Shown here piece by piece: positions 35,971-46,265 of a stretch of 64,000 nucleotides of DNA. The position numbers were made by a program, and so were the translations under genes. The DNA is from Hsuehochloa calcarea (lineage: Eukaryota > Streptophyta > Magnoliopsida > Poales > Poaceae): positions 16,478,915 through 16,542,914 of the forward strand of contig CM070606.1 of the NCBI GenBank assembly GCA_036346395.1. Direction: 5' to 3'. A model generated the notes under the pieces. That model had not been told where the DNA came from. It made no database searches and saw only the letters and a program-made list of their open reading frames with translations. Position 1 is the first letter of the stretch. The number at the start of each line of letters is the position of its first letter.

Positions 35971-36070
35971 NNNNNNNNNNNNNNNNNNNNNNNNNNNNNN
36001 NNNNNNNNNNNNNNNNNNNNNNNNNNNNNNNNNNNNNNNNNNNNNNNNNNNNNNNNNNNNNNNNNNNNNN
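35971..36070. other. Assembly gap of 100 N
   Basis: Exactly 100 unresolved bases, a conventional filler for a gap of unknown size. The left side is inside the Tekay-A LTR and the right side is inside a family E interior, so adjacency across it is not proven. Confidence 0.99.
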
Positions 36071-37486
36071 TTTGTCCTTATTCGCCTCTTTCTTTTGAGA
36101 AAGACCCAAAAGTTTGCTTGCGTGGTTTTACAAAGCGCTTATTGTCAACTATTTGGTGGTGGTTAAGTTTTGGTAGCGGTGATATTTTGCTATCAAGTTA
36201 TTGAAGGAGTAGAAGAATGTGAAATGGATTTGATCTCAGATTCTTGAGGAAAAAATATTGATTCACATGGAATGTTTGGCTTCGAAGTAAGTCTGAATAG
36301 TGTTACGATTGAGTAGAACCTATGGTATAGAGAAATTCCAGAATTTTAGTTCATGTTAAAAGGTTGAGGATTATCGAAGGTATGGAGACCTTGATTAATT
36401 TTATAGAGTAATGCAATTGGATAAGATTGCGAGATTATGTGGGTAATTTTTGAGGATGTCAATAAGTGAGTATGTTAGAATTGTGGGAATGTTGTAGATT
36501 CAATCCATTGATTTCCCTACCTGTTATAATTGCAATTTTGTAGTAGAAGTCTTGCAGATTAAATCTAGGCTTTGCATTTCCATGCTAGACCTTTGGTCAC
36601 TCAATGATGGTGTGTAGAGAGAGTGGAATAATAGAGTTTTCTGAGCAGTGAAATGATAATTGATAGAACCCTTCTGATGAAGTTTATGAACGTGCGTGCT
36701 AAGAATTTTGAGTTGTTGTTCTTGAAAATTTGAGGTAATGTCATTGGGTGGAACCTACTATGTGTTGCTTTGAACGCCTTCTATCAAGTCAATTTTGGTT
36801 AGTAGAACAAGTTATTTAGAGTATTCGGTGGATTCAATGTAGCCTTTCCACAATGGTGTGGATGATGTATTTCAATTTGAGCATAATTTGAGGATGTTTA
36901 ACTAAGAGGTTTAAGCTCATGTGATAGGCAGTGAATTCGAATTTCAATGTTCGAGAGAAATTTTATTCCTAGAAGCGAGGAACCGTGGCAAAGGATGATT
37001 AGGTGGGATAATGAGGCGTTTTCTTGATTCTCGTTTGAGTTTTGTGTCGTTGACTTGTATTTTTCGCAATTTGAGTTGGCGCTGTGTTGGCGTGTTGATT
37101 CTTTCCAAATCCAGACAAATCGCAAGTATTTGGTTTGGGTGTTCGAGTGATTTCTCCTTTGGTTGTAAAATGGATTTGTTTTCGAGATGAATTGTCAAAT
37201 TTGGAATCTAACCTTTTGGTGAGAGTTAGCATTACGTGGATGCGATGAGGACTCTCTATTTCTAGTTGGATTCTCTTCGTTTTGAAAGTTGTAAGAATTA
37301 GGGCGTTGGCTTATCGCGTTGATCGTCCGGATCCTTATGCGGCACGCAACGTCCGGTGTGCTCGAGTGTTAAGCGAGTATCCGAGCAATTCCAAGCTTGA
37401 ATTATCGTTGTTTCATTCCGCACGCAGCTCCTTTCGAGTAGATTGGTGCGTAGATTTGAGGTCGAATCTTTTCTAAGGGGTTAGAG
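36071..37486 (+). mobile_element. 3' interior of Gypsy family E, copy 2, noncoding
   Basis: The last ~200 bp match 1-194. The remainder has no frame over 90 codons and no domain I recognise, so it looks like the untranslated part after pol. It ends CTAAGGGGTTAGAG directly before TGTAATACC, the polypurine tract position. Confidence 0.55.
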
Positions 37487-39670
37487 TGTAATACCTCATT
37501 TATCCAAATTAGGTTGTATCGTTTCGCTTTATCCGGGAGTTTTATTCAAAACGAGATTTACAACTTTCCTAATCGAATCGGTAAAAGAAAGAAGTCGGAG
37601 GAGTAAAAGAAACAACTTTGGTGGATTTTTCCAAACAGCGGGGGTAAATGATATTAGTCGTAAACTGGGCCGCAGTCACACCAGTGGCCCAAGAGGGCCG
37701 CCGCCCATGTAGTGGCCGCCAAAGGGGAGGCACCACTCCCCAAAACCCTAGCCGCCACCCCTTGCCCCTTTCCCTCCCCTTGGCCGCCTCCTCCTCTCCC
37801 CAAACCGACCCCATTGCTGCCCCTTGAGGTGGTGCCATCTCCGTGATCCCGTCGCTCCTCCTCAAGTTCCTCTCCATCAACTCCGTTCCCCGCCGACGAC
37901 GACGGCCGCTCGTTCGTCTCCCGGTGGCCGGCCCTAAGAGAAGAAAGAGAGGAGAAGGGAGGAGGACCCGTGTGCAGCGGATCTTCGTCATTTTACTGGT
38001 CTACAAGGGTAATTAGACCTCCGATTCGTTGTTTGATTCCATTAGAATTGAGGATCCGATTGGATTTGTAGTTTCGTTTTGATTCGGTTAATAGATTGAT
38101 TCTGTCCAGAATGTTGTAACTCGGTTTTGGGTGTCTTAGAGGCAGAATTGGATGTCTTCGCCTTCTAGAGATTTGTTCCTTATTTCAATAGCTTTCTTTT
38201 GGCACCTGGATCACGAATTTTCACCCAGTATATTAAAAGTTATGACTGTTTTACTACGTACTGGTCTGTCTGTCAGAAATGTTGAGTATAGTCGGTTGCA
38301 CCTAGGTTTTGATCTAGTTAGAGTCAGAATCAGGTTGGCCACCCAACTAGGTTTATGAAGATAATTTCACCATCTTTCCAGGCTGATAACAATCACTTTA
38401 TTTGGATCAGTGGTTTAAAAGTTAGAGCCTATTCTTTAGGGCTGTTCTGTATTCTGGGCAGACTGCAGTTAAAGTTTTTCTTTGGATGGTTAGACCTCTG
38501 TATTGGCCGAATTAGAGTTTACCATCAACTAGAGTTTTGTAGCCAGTTAAGTTAAGAAAATATGAGCACTGGTTTCAGGTCTTTTGGACTTACGGTTTTT
38601 ATTTGGTGAATTTTCTAGTAAAACTGCCAGATAAAGGATAATTGAAATGTTTGGGTAAATTGATCAAATTGAACTTTTATATGGATAGTTTGGCTAGAGA
38701 TTGAGGGAGGACATGTGTAGCATTGCCCTATTCGTTTGCCCTCATTTCGATTATTTTATATTGTAGGCGGTGAAGCGGTGAGTGGAGGGGTATCTCAATT
38801 ACCTCCCAACCCGTTCTTGCCACAGCAAGTAATTTGTATTCTATGATTGATGCCATGTATGATGTGTGAATGAATGATTATATTTGTTCGTATTTGTAAA
38901 TGAATGCCATGCGTTCTTTTCATTTATGAGTACTATTCAATATTGACATGGGATCACATCATGACATGCATACATTATATTTGTAAGACCCATCAATTCC
39001 AGTTTGGGCACTTGAAAATCCCATCAATTCCAGAATGGGTACGTGAGTCCACCATTCCAATGTGGGCCACGTTACGCGAGTCCACCATTCCAATGTGGGC
39101 CACGTTGGACGGTCGTATGAAACGTTCTTCATACGATTACTTTAAGTGAACACCGACGGGTGATTCACTCGCTATACCGGTATATGCAGCAATATGTCCA
39201 TTTCCTTTAATGCATCATTCCACTTCATCCATTCATAAATTCGTTTCCAGTAAATGTTCAAATGATGATTGTGATATATTGCTCATGGAATGTTTGATTG
39301 TTACATACAGTTACTTGCTGAGTCTTTGGCTCATTCTTGCTTTATTGTCTTATTTAGGTAAATGACAAGGAAGAATGATCTTGTGGAGGGTAGTTCATCA
39401 CGATGCACTCACTACTATAAACCAAACATTTTGAGGACTTTTACTGTCGTTAATTATGACTTGTGTTGAATTGTAATAAGCCAGTTTGGTCATAACTACC
39501 TTATCTCTCAGAATTGTTTATTTCCAGTCCATTGATTAATCCTGATGATGAATTCTTGTTTCCGTATAATCTCACTACTTGACTAACCTTGACATGTGTT
39601 TTGATGTTATTCTTCTAAAGAGTAGTGGTTGTAGGTGACATCTTGACTTTCTTATAGTCAGGGTGTTACA
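37487..39670 (+). repeat. 3' LTR of Gypsy family E, copy 2
   Basis: 2184 bp, TGTAATACC...GGGTGTTACA. It has the same blocks as 195-2395: a CCCTAGCC C/T-rich region at 37735-37800, CTAGAG...TTCCT near 38165, the CCATCAATTCC array at 38990-39100 and a hairpin CGTATGAA/TTCATACG at 39114-39135. Minus-strand frames up to 140 codons in the GC-rich part have no domain. Confidence 0.7.
38990..39100 (+). repeat. Short tandem array (28-33 bp units) in the family E LTR
   Basis: Units begin at 38990 and 39021 (CCATCAATTCC) and at 39049 and 39082 (CCACCATTCC, AATGTGGGCCACGTT). Copy 1 has three of the first type and one of the second; here there are two and two. Confidence 0.7.
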
Positions 39671-39711
39671 GTTAGGTGACATCTTGACTTTCTTATAGTC
39701 AGGGTGTTACA
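39632..39711 (+). repeat. 39-bp direct repeat of the family E LTR end
   Basis: TAGGTGACATCTTGACTTTC...GTGTTACA occurs at 39632-39670 and again at 39673-39711, with two bases between. The second copy abuts the truncated SIRE-a LTR. Confidence 0.9.
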
Positions 39712-40685
39712 GCCTTAACGGGAGCCCAAGAGAGTCAAACCCTAAGAGTTTTAGGCCTCCACTATAAATAGGAGGAGGTGGTGGCTGCACCCCTCTCTCT
39801 CTCGCCTTTTTATGGTTCAAAAACCCTAATTGTCTTTAGGGGAGTTGAGGTGGAGGCTAGGGCTCTTGATGGTTTGTGGTGAATTTCGTGATCCTTGATT
39901 GTCTACTGATCCATGATGGTGTGGATGTAATCCAGCGTCAATCACGAAATCAATCTATGCAAGGTTTGCTTGAGATAAGTCTCTTTTCGTTCTTGCTTTC
40001 AATTTCGTGTTTTTAGGGTTTTCTTTGATCCGCGAGTTTGTGATTGAGTCTTTCACGTGAATTAGCTTGCTGTGATATGTGTGAATCTATCTAGCATCAT
40101 CTTGATCATCAATCTCTCACGAACAAGCTTTAGGATCAAGTTTTCGTTCTTGCCCGGTTTTAGACCTTCTGTTAATCAATTGACAATTGCTCAAGATCGT
40201 TCCAAGAATTATCATAATATTCGATTGGAATAGGTCCTCAATAGCATAGAGAAGGTGTGTGCAAAGTTTCGTGAAGTTTGGAGTTGAGAATCAAAAGTTA
40301 GACCTAATTGCATCTTCGTCATCGGCCGATTTTCTTGTTTGAGATCGGTTCACGTATCGCCGGTCCGACCGCCCGTCACCACCGGTCCGACCGATTTCGG
40401 AGCGGTCCGACCGCCAGTATAACAGCGGTCCGACCGCCCGGCAATCGGTCCGACCGGTTCAGTACAGAGGTCAGACCGCCAGTACTTGTGTTGCTTTGAT
40501 TCTTGCTGATTATTGTCACATTGCTTAGGGGTTTAATTGGATTCAATACTAGTCTTCCGATGTACTGGTATATTGTTCTTCATAGCTTTCTAATAGCTAC
40601 TGGAGTGAAATTGTATTGAGTTCATAATTTGTGAAAAAGTGAGCGTGCTCCTATTCACCCCCTCTAGTCGCTTTACGGTCCAACA
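39712..40685 (+). repeat. 5' LTR of SIRE-a, missing its first ~811 bp
   Basis: It matches 48866-49852 nearly base for base, ending TTTACGGTCCAACA. The part corresponding to 48055-48865 is absent and the family E LTR end abuts instead. TATAAATA is at 39763-39770, followed by a CT-rich leader (CCCCTCTCTCTCTC). The promoter is therefore kept although upstream control sequence is lost. Confidence 0.9.
40361..40478 (+). repeat. Phased array of CGGTCCGACCG in the SIRE-a 5' LTR
   Basis: Six motifs start at 40361, 40383, 40403, 40426, 40446 and 40468 (the last AGGTCAGACCG), spaced 22, 20, 23, 20 and 22 bp. The 3' LTR copy at 49519-49636 has the same spacing. Confidence 0.95.
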
Positions 40686-40687
40686 AG

Positions 40688-40699
40688 TGGTATCGAGCC
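40688..40699 (+). other. Primer binding site of SIRE-a
   Basis: TGGTATCGAGCC lies two bases after the LTR. It is the initiator tRNA-Met type, lacking one A in CAG relative to the complete site seen in Tekay-B. Confidence 0.85.
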
Positions 40700-40742
40700 G
40701 GCTAGTTCAATCTTGATCTTAACCGGTCACCGAACTTTGGCG

Positions 40743-43090
40743 ATGGATAAGTTTTCTACTAAACCGCATATCTTCGATGGACACGACTATGCCTATTGGA
40801 AGAATCGTATGCTGCGTCTTTCTTGAGAGCGAGGACAAGCTATTTGGGATGTTGTTAGAGCCCACCGGTTATTCTGAAAATTGCTACACCGCTTCGCAAT
40901 TCTTTTGGCTAACAACAATAAGGCTAAGAATCTTTTATATGGTGCACTTGGTAGACAAGAATATGATAGAATTTGCAATCTTTCAATCACATGAAATTTG
41001 GAACACTCTCGAAACATATCATGAGGGTTCGTCCCAAATCAAAAAGGTGCGCCAAACAGTTTACAAGCGTGAATACAATAAATTCGAGATGCGTCCTGGA
41101 GAGAGCATCGATGACATTTTCAGTCACTTTAATAAAGTAATTAATCAAATGAAAGTCGTTGATATTGAATATTCTCAATCTGAAAATGCCACCCATCTCT
41201 TGGCGCAATCAACACCAAGGAGTGGGAGATGAAGGCTCTTGCTATAGAGGAAAATGTTGATCTTTCAAGTCTTACTTTAGAATTGCTTTATAGTAAACTC
41301 AAGACTCATGAAATTAAAAGAGTTGATCATCCCAAGAAAGATAATTTAGCTTTGGTAGCGATCCTCTCAAAAGGCTTTTGATGACTCTTTTGAATCTTCT
41401 TCTGGATTTTCATTTGCTTGTTTATCTGCTATTCATGAAGAGGAGCTTGAAAGTATTCCTGAAACAGAGTTAGCTCTTCTAGCTAAAAAATTCACACGGG
41501 CCTACAATAATGTGAGAAACAAAAGAGAGGTGGTCCGGTGACATGCTATGAATGTGGTGAGCTCAATCATATCCGCAAATTGCCCCAAGTCAAAGGTAAG
41601 AGCAATCATAAGGAAGGAAAGCCGACTTGGAAGAAGCCTCCTTTCAACAAATCAAGGTATGAGGCTAATAAGCTTGTGAAGGCCGCCACCGGGTCCTTGC
41701 CGCTTTTGAGGATCAATCCTTGAGCGATGTGGATACCGGGAGTGAGGAGGACAAGGAGGAGGAGATCCTCAAGGCAAAAGAAAGGAAGGCCAAAGACTTC
41801 ACTGGCATGTGCTTCATGGCTGACACGGATGACATTGATGATAATGAGGTATCTTTTTCTTATGATGAGCTTTCTGCTAAATATGATTCTATAGTTGAGC
41901 AATTGCTTAGTCAAGATGAAGCGCTAGAATTTGTCATGACAAAGAATAAGAAATTAGAGTCAAAGATTAACAAACTAAAAGTAGATCTTAAAAATGCTAA
42001 GACTCTTGAACCTGATGAATGTTTATCTTGTCATGCTATGCATTCAGAAATTACCAAGTTACAATCTGCTCATAATATTTCTGTACAACAACTTGAGAAT
42101 GCTAGATCTGAACTAAATGAAATTAAAAGTGCTCCTTGTGAAAAATGTTTAGAATCTAGTAAATTGATTGCTTTTGAGGTATTTGATTCTAGCCCTTGCA
42201 CTTCATGTTTAGAAAAAGAACGTGAAATCAAAGATATCTTAGAAGCTGCTAGAGTCAAATATGCTAAGCTTAAGGACAATATTGAAAATACTACTTGTGC
42301 TTCATGTTCCACTCTTAAGCTTGAAATTGCTAGGTATAAGGAGAAATCTATGAATAATACTTGTGATGCTTGTGTTAACTTGAGAAAAGAAAATGCTTAC
42401 CTTCATGATACATTAGAGAAATTTTCTAAAGGTAAGAAACAATTAAACATGATTCTTGACAAGTTTAAAACTCCTTATAAGAAGCAAGGTTTAGGATTCA
42501 ATTCTTTTCAAGACAATTCAAACCCAAAAGTCATTCAAGTCTTGGAAAAAGGTTTAATTGAATTCAAAACCCAACCTGCAAAAATATCTTTTAAATCTGC
42601 AGGTTTTGCCCAACCTTGTATTAATTCAAATGGTGCTTCTTCTAGTGGTACCAAGTATCATTGCACTTATTGCAAGAAAGGTGGGCATTTGATTGAATTC
42701 TGTTGGCGTAGGTTGAAAAATGATAGGAAAAATTTTGATAGAATTTCATTCATGCAACCTAGAGCTTCTATGAGACATGGTAACACCGAAAAGAATAAAC
42801 ACGGATTAGGATTTTCTCTCATGCAAATCATTATGTTTCTAGATATCCTAATTCTAATGTTTATCAGATCGGGCGGTCGACACCGTGGTCACCGGTCGAC
42901 TGTTTTGGTCGCCGGTCCGACCGCAAGACAACGCCGGTCGATCGCCATGGACGCTTTAAGTCTCATGTTAATTTAAACATTGCTCATAACCGAATGTTAG
43001 ATGAAATCAAGGATAGTACTTCGGTTTGTATACTCCTTGTAGACGTGTGTCTCAAGATCGATTCCTAAATCTTGTTTATCTAACCCCATG
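40743..43090 (+). pseudogene. SIRE-a gag, broken N-terminal half and an open coiled-coil C-terminal half
   Basis: The ATG at 40743 starts MDKFSTKPHIFDGHDYAYW. A gag core with KKVRQTVYKREYNKFEMRPG (41045-41105) and a first zinc knuckle CYECGELNHIRK (41541) follow, but the frame is broken several times before 41700. A clean 418-codon frame then runs 41720-42976. It is Lys/Glu-rich with predicted coiled coil, and five Cys-X2-Cys pairs (CLSC, CEKC, CTSC, CASC, CDAC) recur about every 25-40 residues. A second zinc knuckle, CTYCKKGGHLIEFC, lies near 42660. This C-terminal extension is also in SIRE-b. Gag builds the particle and binds RNA; the role of the pairs is unknown. Confidence 0.8.
42874..42945 (+). 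repeat. CGGTCCGACCG-type array inside the SIRE-a coding region
   Basis: Variants start at 42874 (CGGTCGACACCG), 42893, 42913 (CGGTCCGACCG) and 42935 (CGGTCGATCG), spaced 19, 20 and 22 bp. It lies between the second zinc knuckle and the protease and is translated as an Arg/Gly-rich linker. Confidence 0.75.
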
Positions 43091-43500
43091 ATTGAGACAC
43101 ATCGTTCTTTGTTCCTTGATTTTCGTGATTACCGCGGAAAGGGAAGAACACGTGGTTCGTTGACTCGGATGTTCACGCCACATGACCGGAAACTCAAAAT
43201 GGTTCACCTCTTTCACGCGGCAACAGTGGTGACTTCATCACCTTTGGAGATGATACACAAGGGCGAATTGAAGGAACAGGATCAATTAGGGTAAACAATA
43301 AATTCATTCTAAAGGATGTCGCTCTTGTGGACAAGCTTAGGTATAATCTCCTTTCGCTTCTCGACTTCTTGATGATGGTTATGAGACTGCTTTTAAGAAA
43401 AATGCTTGTCGTGTGCTTGATTCTCTTGGTGAGCTTGTGTTTGGAATCTCTAGAGTTGGTAGAATTTTGGAGTGATTTTTCGTAATCTCTTCTCGGATCT
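43091..43500 (+). pseudogene. SIRE-a aspartic protease region, frame broken
   Basis: GTTGACTCGGATGTTCACGC (from about 43157) would read VDSG-CSRHMTG if one base were restored; as written the frame shifts there. Downstream words in other frames (NNKFILKDVAL, DKLRYNLLS, VFGIS) are typical of the stretch between Copia protease and integrase. The protease would cut the Gag-Pol polyprotein. Confidence 0.65.
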
Positions 43501-43509
43501 CTTAAATGT

Positions 43510-44376
43510 TTGCTTACATCTTCTTCTGATTTCTGGCTTTGGCACCGACGTTTGGGGCACATTGGTTTTGATCATCTGACACGAGTTAGCAACCTTGATC
43601 TTATGAGAGGTTTGCCCAAGCTCAAAGTCGCAAGGATGTCAGTATGTGCGCCCTGTAGGCATGGCAAACAAGTTGCCGCCTCACACCCTTCTGTGACTAT
43701 GGTTATGACTGACGGACCAGGACAGTTGCTTCATATGGATACTGTTGGTCCTGCTAGAGTCCGGTCAGTCGGTGGAAAATGGTATATTCTTGTCATAGTC
43801 GATGATCTTTCTAGATATACTTGGGTGTTCTTTCTTACTTCAAAAGATGAATCTTTTGGTTATTTTCATGACCTTGTTCTTCGTTTGGCTTCTGAGCTTC
43901 CTGGTGCTTTGAGAGCGATTCGCAGTGATAATGGCACGGAGTTCAAAAATACTTCTTTTGCTTCTTTTTGTGCTGAGCGTGGTATTGAGCATCAGTTCTC
44001 CTCTCCACACGTCCCTCAACAAAATGGCGTGGTGGAAAGGAAGAATAGGACCTTGGTCGAAATGGCTAGGACGATGCTAGACGAGTATAACACACCGAGG
44101 AGATTTTGGGCCGAAGCTATTGCTACTGCTTGCCATATTGCAAATCGTGTCTTTTTGAGATCTTCTTTAGGCAAGACTCCTTATGAGCTTCGTTTTGGTA
44201 GAAAACCCTCTGTTTCGCATTTTCGAGTTTTTGGATCAAAATGTTTTATTCTTAAGACAGGCAATTTAGATAAATTTGAATCAAGAACTTTTGATGGTAT
44301 ATTTCTGGGTTATCCTGCTCATTCGAGGGGTTTTTGGGTTTTAATCTCGAGACTAACATTATTCAGAGACTTGTAA
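43510..44376 (+). CDS. SIRE-a integrase segment of the polyprotein
   Basis: A 288-codon open frame. The pre-integrase zinc domain shows HRRLGHIGFDHL and CAPCRHGK (His-His-Cys-Cys). The catalytic core has HMDTVGP (first Asp), RSDNGTEFKN (second Asp) and PQQNGVVERKNR (Glu), all at expected spacing. The stretch from RTMLDEYNTPRRFWAEA to SHFRVFGSKCF is the usual Copia continuation. The enzyme inserts cDNA into host DNA. The first Met is not a true start; this is part of Gag-Pol. The frame is lost at about 44340, before the variable linker to RT. Confidence 0.85.
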   Translation: MLTSSSDFWLWHRRLGHIGFDHLTRVSNLDLMRGLPKLKVARMSVCAPCRHGKQVAASHPSVTMVMTDGPGQLLHMDTVGPARVRSVGGKWYILVIVDDLSRYTWVFFLTSKDESFGYFHDLVLRLASELPGALRAIRSDNGTEFKNTSFASFCAERGIEHQFSSPHVPQQNGVVERKNRTLVEMARTMLDEYNTPRRFWAEAIATACHIANRVFLRSSLGKTPYELRFGRKPSVSHFRVFGSKCFILKTGNLDKFESRTFDGIFLGYPAHSRGFWVLISRLTLFRDL

Positions 44377-44787
44377 TGTCACTTTTGATGAGACTAGCCA
44401 CGAGCTAGATCTATTGCTCTGAGATGATTTACAGTGTGAGAGCATTTTTATGGAGGAAGATGAGGACGGCTAATATCATTCCTTCATCTGCTTTGCATCA
44501 AGCGCCCATATTGATACAAGAACACCGCTCGTCTACTTCACCTTCGCTAAGGCTCTGCTGCATCTTCATCATCGCAGATACTGCGAGGTCGAAGAAATGG
44601 TATCTCACCCGGCGCCCACTTCGCATTCAAAGACAAAGATCCTCCTAATGCATAATAGGTAATCTACATGAGCGAGTCACTCGCTCCGGTATAATGATCC
44701 AAATCTCTACTCTCATTCAGCTTTTGTTGCTTCTTTTGAACCCCACGATATATCACATGCTTTATCTGATTCTAGCTGGGTAATGCC

Positions 44788-46265
44788 ATGCATGAGGAGT
44801 TAGAGAATTTTGAAAGAAACAAAGTTTGGAACATAGTAGAACCTCCTAGTGGTCATAATGTTATAGGAACCCGTTGGGTGTTTAAGAATAAACAAGGTGA
44901 GGATGGTTCTGTGGTTAGAAATAAGGCCAGATTGGTAGCTCAGGGTTTCAGCCAAGTTGAGGGGTTAGATTTTGATGAGACATTTGCTCTGTTGCTAGAC
45001 TAGAAGCCATTCGTGATTCTCGCTTGCATTTGCTGCATCAAAAGGTTTTAAATTATATCAGATGGATGTTAAAAGTGCCTTTTTAAATGGTTTCATAGAT
45101 GAGGAAGTGTATGTTAAGCAACCCCCTGGTTTTGAGGATCCTAAATATCCAAATCGTGTTTTCAAGCCATCTAAAGCATTGTATGGTCTTAAACAAGCCC
45201 CTAGAGCCTGGTATGATAGACTTAAGACCTTCTTGCTTAAAAATAATTTTGAGATGGGTAAAGTGGATAAAACTCTATTTATTCTTAGGCGTGACAATGA
45301 CTTCCTGCTTGCTCAAATTTATGTGGATGATATTATCTTTGGTGGTTCCTCTAATGCTCTTGTTTTCAGCTTTTCTGACACTATGTCTAGGGAATTTGAG
45401 ATGAGTATGATGGGAGAGCTTAATTACTTTTTGGGACTTCAAATCAAGCAATGCAAGGAAGGAACTTTCATCCATCAGACGAAGTACACTAAAGATCTAC
45501 TAAAACGCTTCAACATGGGTGACTGCAAGCCAATTTCCACTCCCATGGCAACCTCGACTGTTTTGGATCCAGATGAGGAAGGAGAAGTCGTGGATCAACG
45601 CGAGTACCGCAGCATGATCGGCTCCCTTCTGTATTTGACGGCCTCGAGACCGGACATTCACTTCACGGTATGCCTTTGTGCAAGATTTCAGGCGTCTCCG
45701 AGAACTTCCCATCGCCAAGCCGTTAAGCGCATATTCAGGTATTTACACTCTACCCTCTTATATGGCATTTGGTATTCATGCTCTTCAGCTTTGTCCATTA
45801 GGGGTTTTTCAGATTCTGATTTTGCGGGCTGTCGGTTAGATAGGAAGAGTACCTCTGGCACCTGTCACTTCCTAGGCACTTCTCTTGTATCTTGGTCTTC
45901 TAGGAAGCGATCTTACATTGCACAATCCATCTTTGAAGCGGAGTATGTAGTCTGCTAGTTGTCAGAGCTGATTTTGTGGATGACGTCCACTTTGAAAGAT
46001 TATGGGTTAAACTTTGCTAGTGTTCCTCTTTTCTGTGATAACACTTCTGCTATTAATATTGCTAAAAACCCGAGGCAACATTCTAGGACTAAGCACATAG
46101 ACATTCGCTTTCACTTCCTTAAAGATCATGTTGAAAAGGTGATATTGTGATGCACTTCAGAGAGTCCAAGCTCAATTGGCGATATTCTTACCAAGCCTTT
46201 AGATCAAACAGATTTTCCTCCTTAAGAAGCGAGTTAGGGTAATTTATCCTTATGGGTTGGTTTGA
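44788..46265 (+). pseudogene. SIRE-a reverse transcriptase and RNase H, two to three frames
   Basis: MHEELENFERNKVWNIVEP begins RT (44788). A frame break near 45000 separates it from a 298-codon frame (45062-45958) with DVKSAFLNGFIDEEVYVKQP, KALYGLKQAPRAWYDRLK and the catalytic YVDD at 45320-45331. RNase H follows with SDSDFAGCRLDRKSTSGTC, then after a TAG at about 45957-45959 the tail SVPLFCDNTSAINIAKNP and KHIDIRFHFLKDHV. The stop at 46263-46265 is directly followed by GGGGGAG. This is the best preserved SIRE pol in the window, and only a few changes separate it from a full frame. Confidence 0.85.

Noticed and set aside
37569..37991. A 140-codon minus-strand frame, Arg/Gly-rich
   Set aside because: It is antisense to the C/T-rich leader of the family E LTR. 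The other family E copy has no equivalent frame.
40361..40478. CRISPR-like array, because of regular repeats with unique spacers
   Set aside because: The repeats are 11 bp with ~10-bp spacers, lie within an LTR present twice, and the context is a plant retrotransposon. There are no cas genes.
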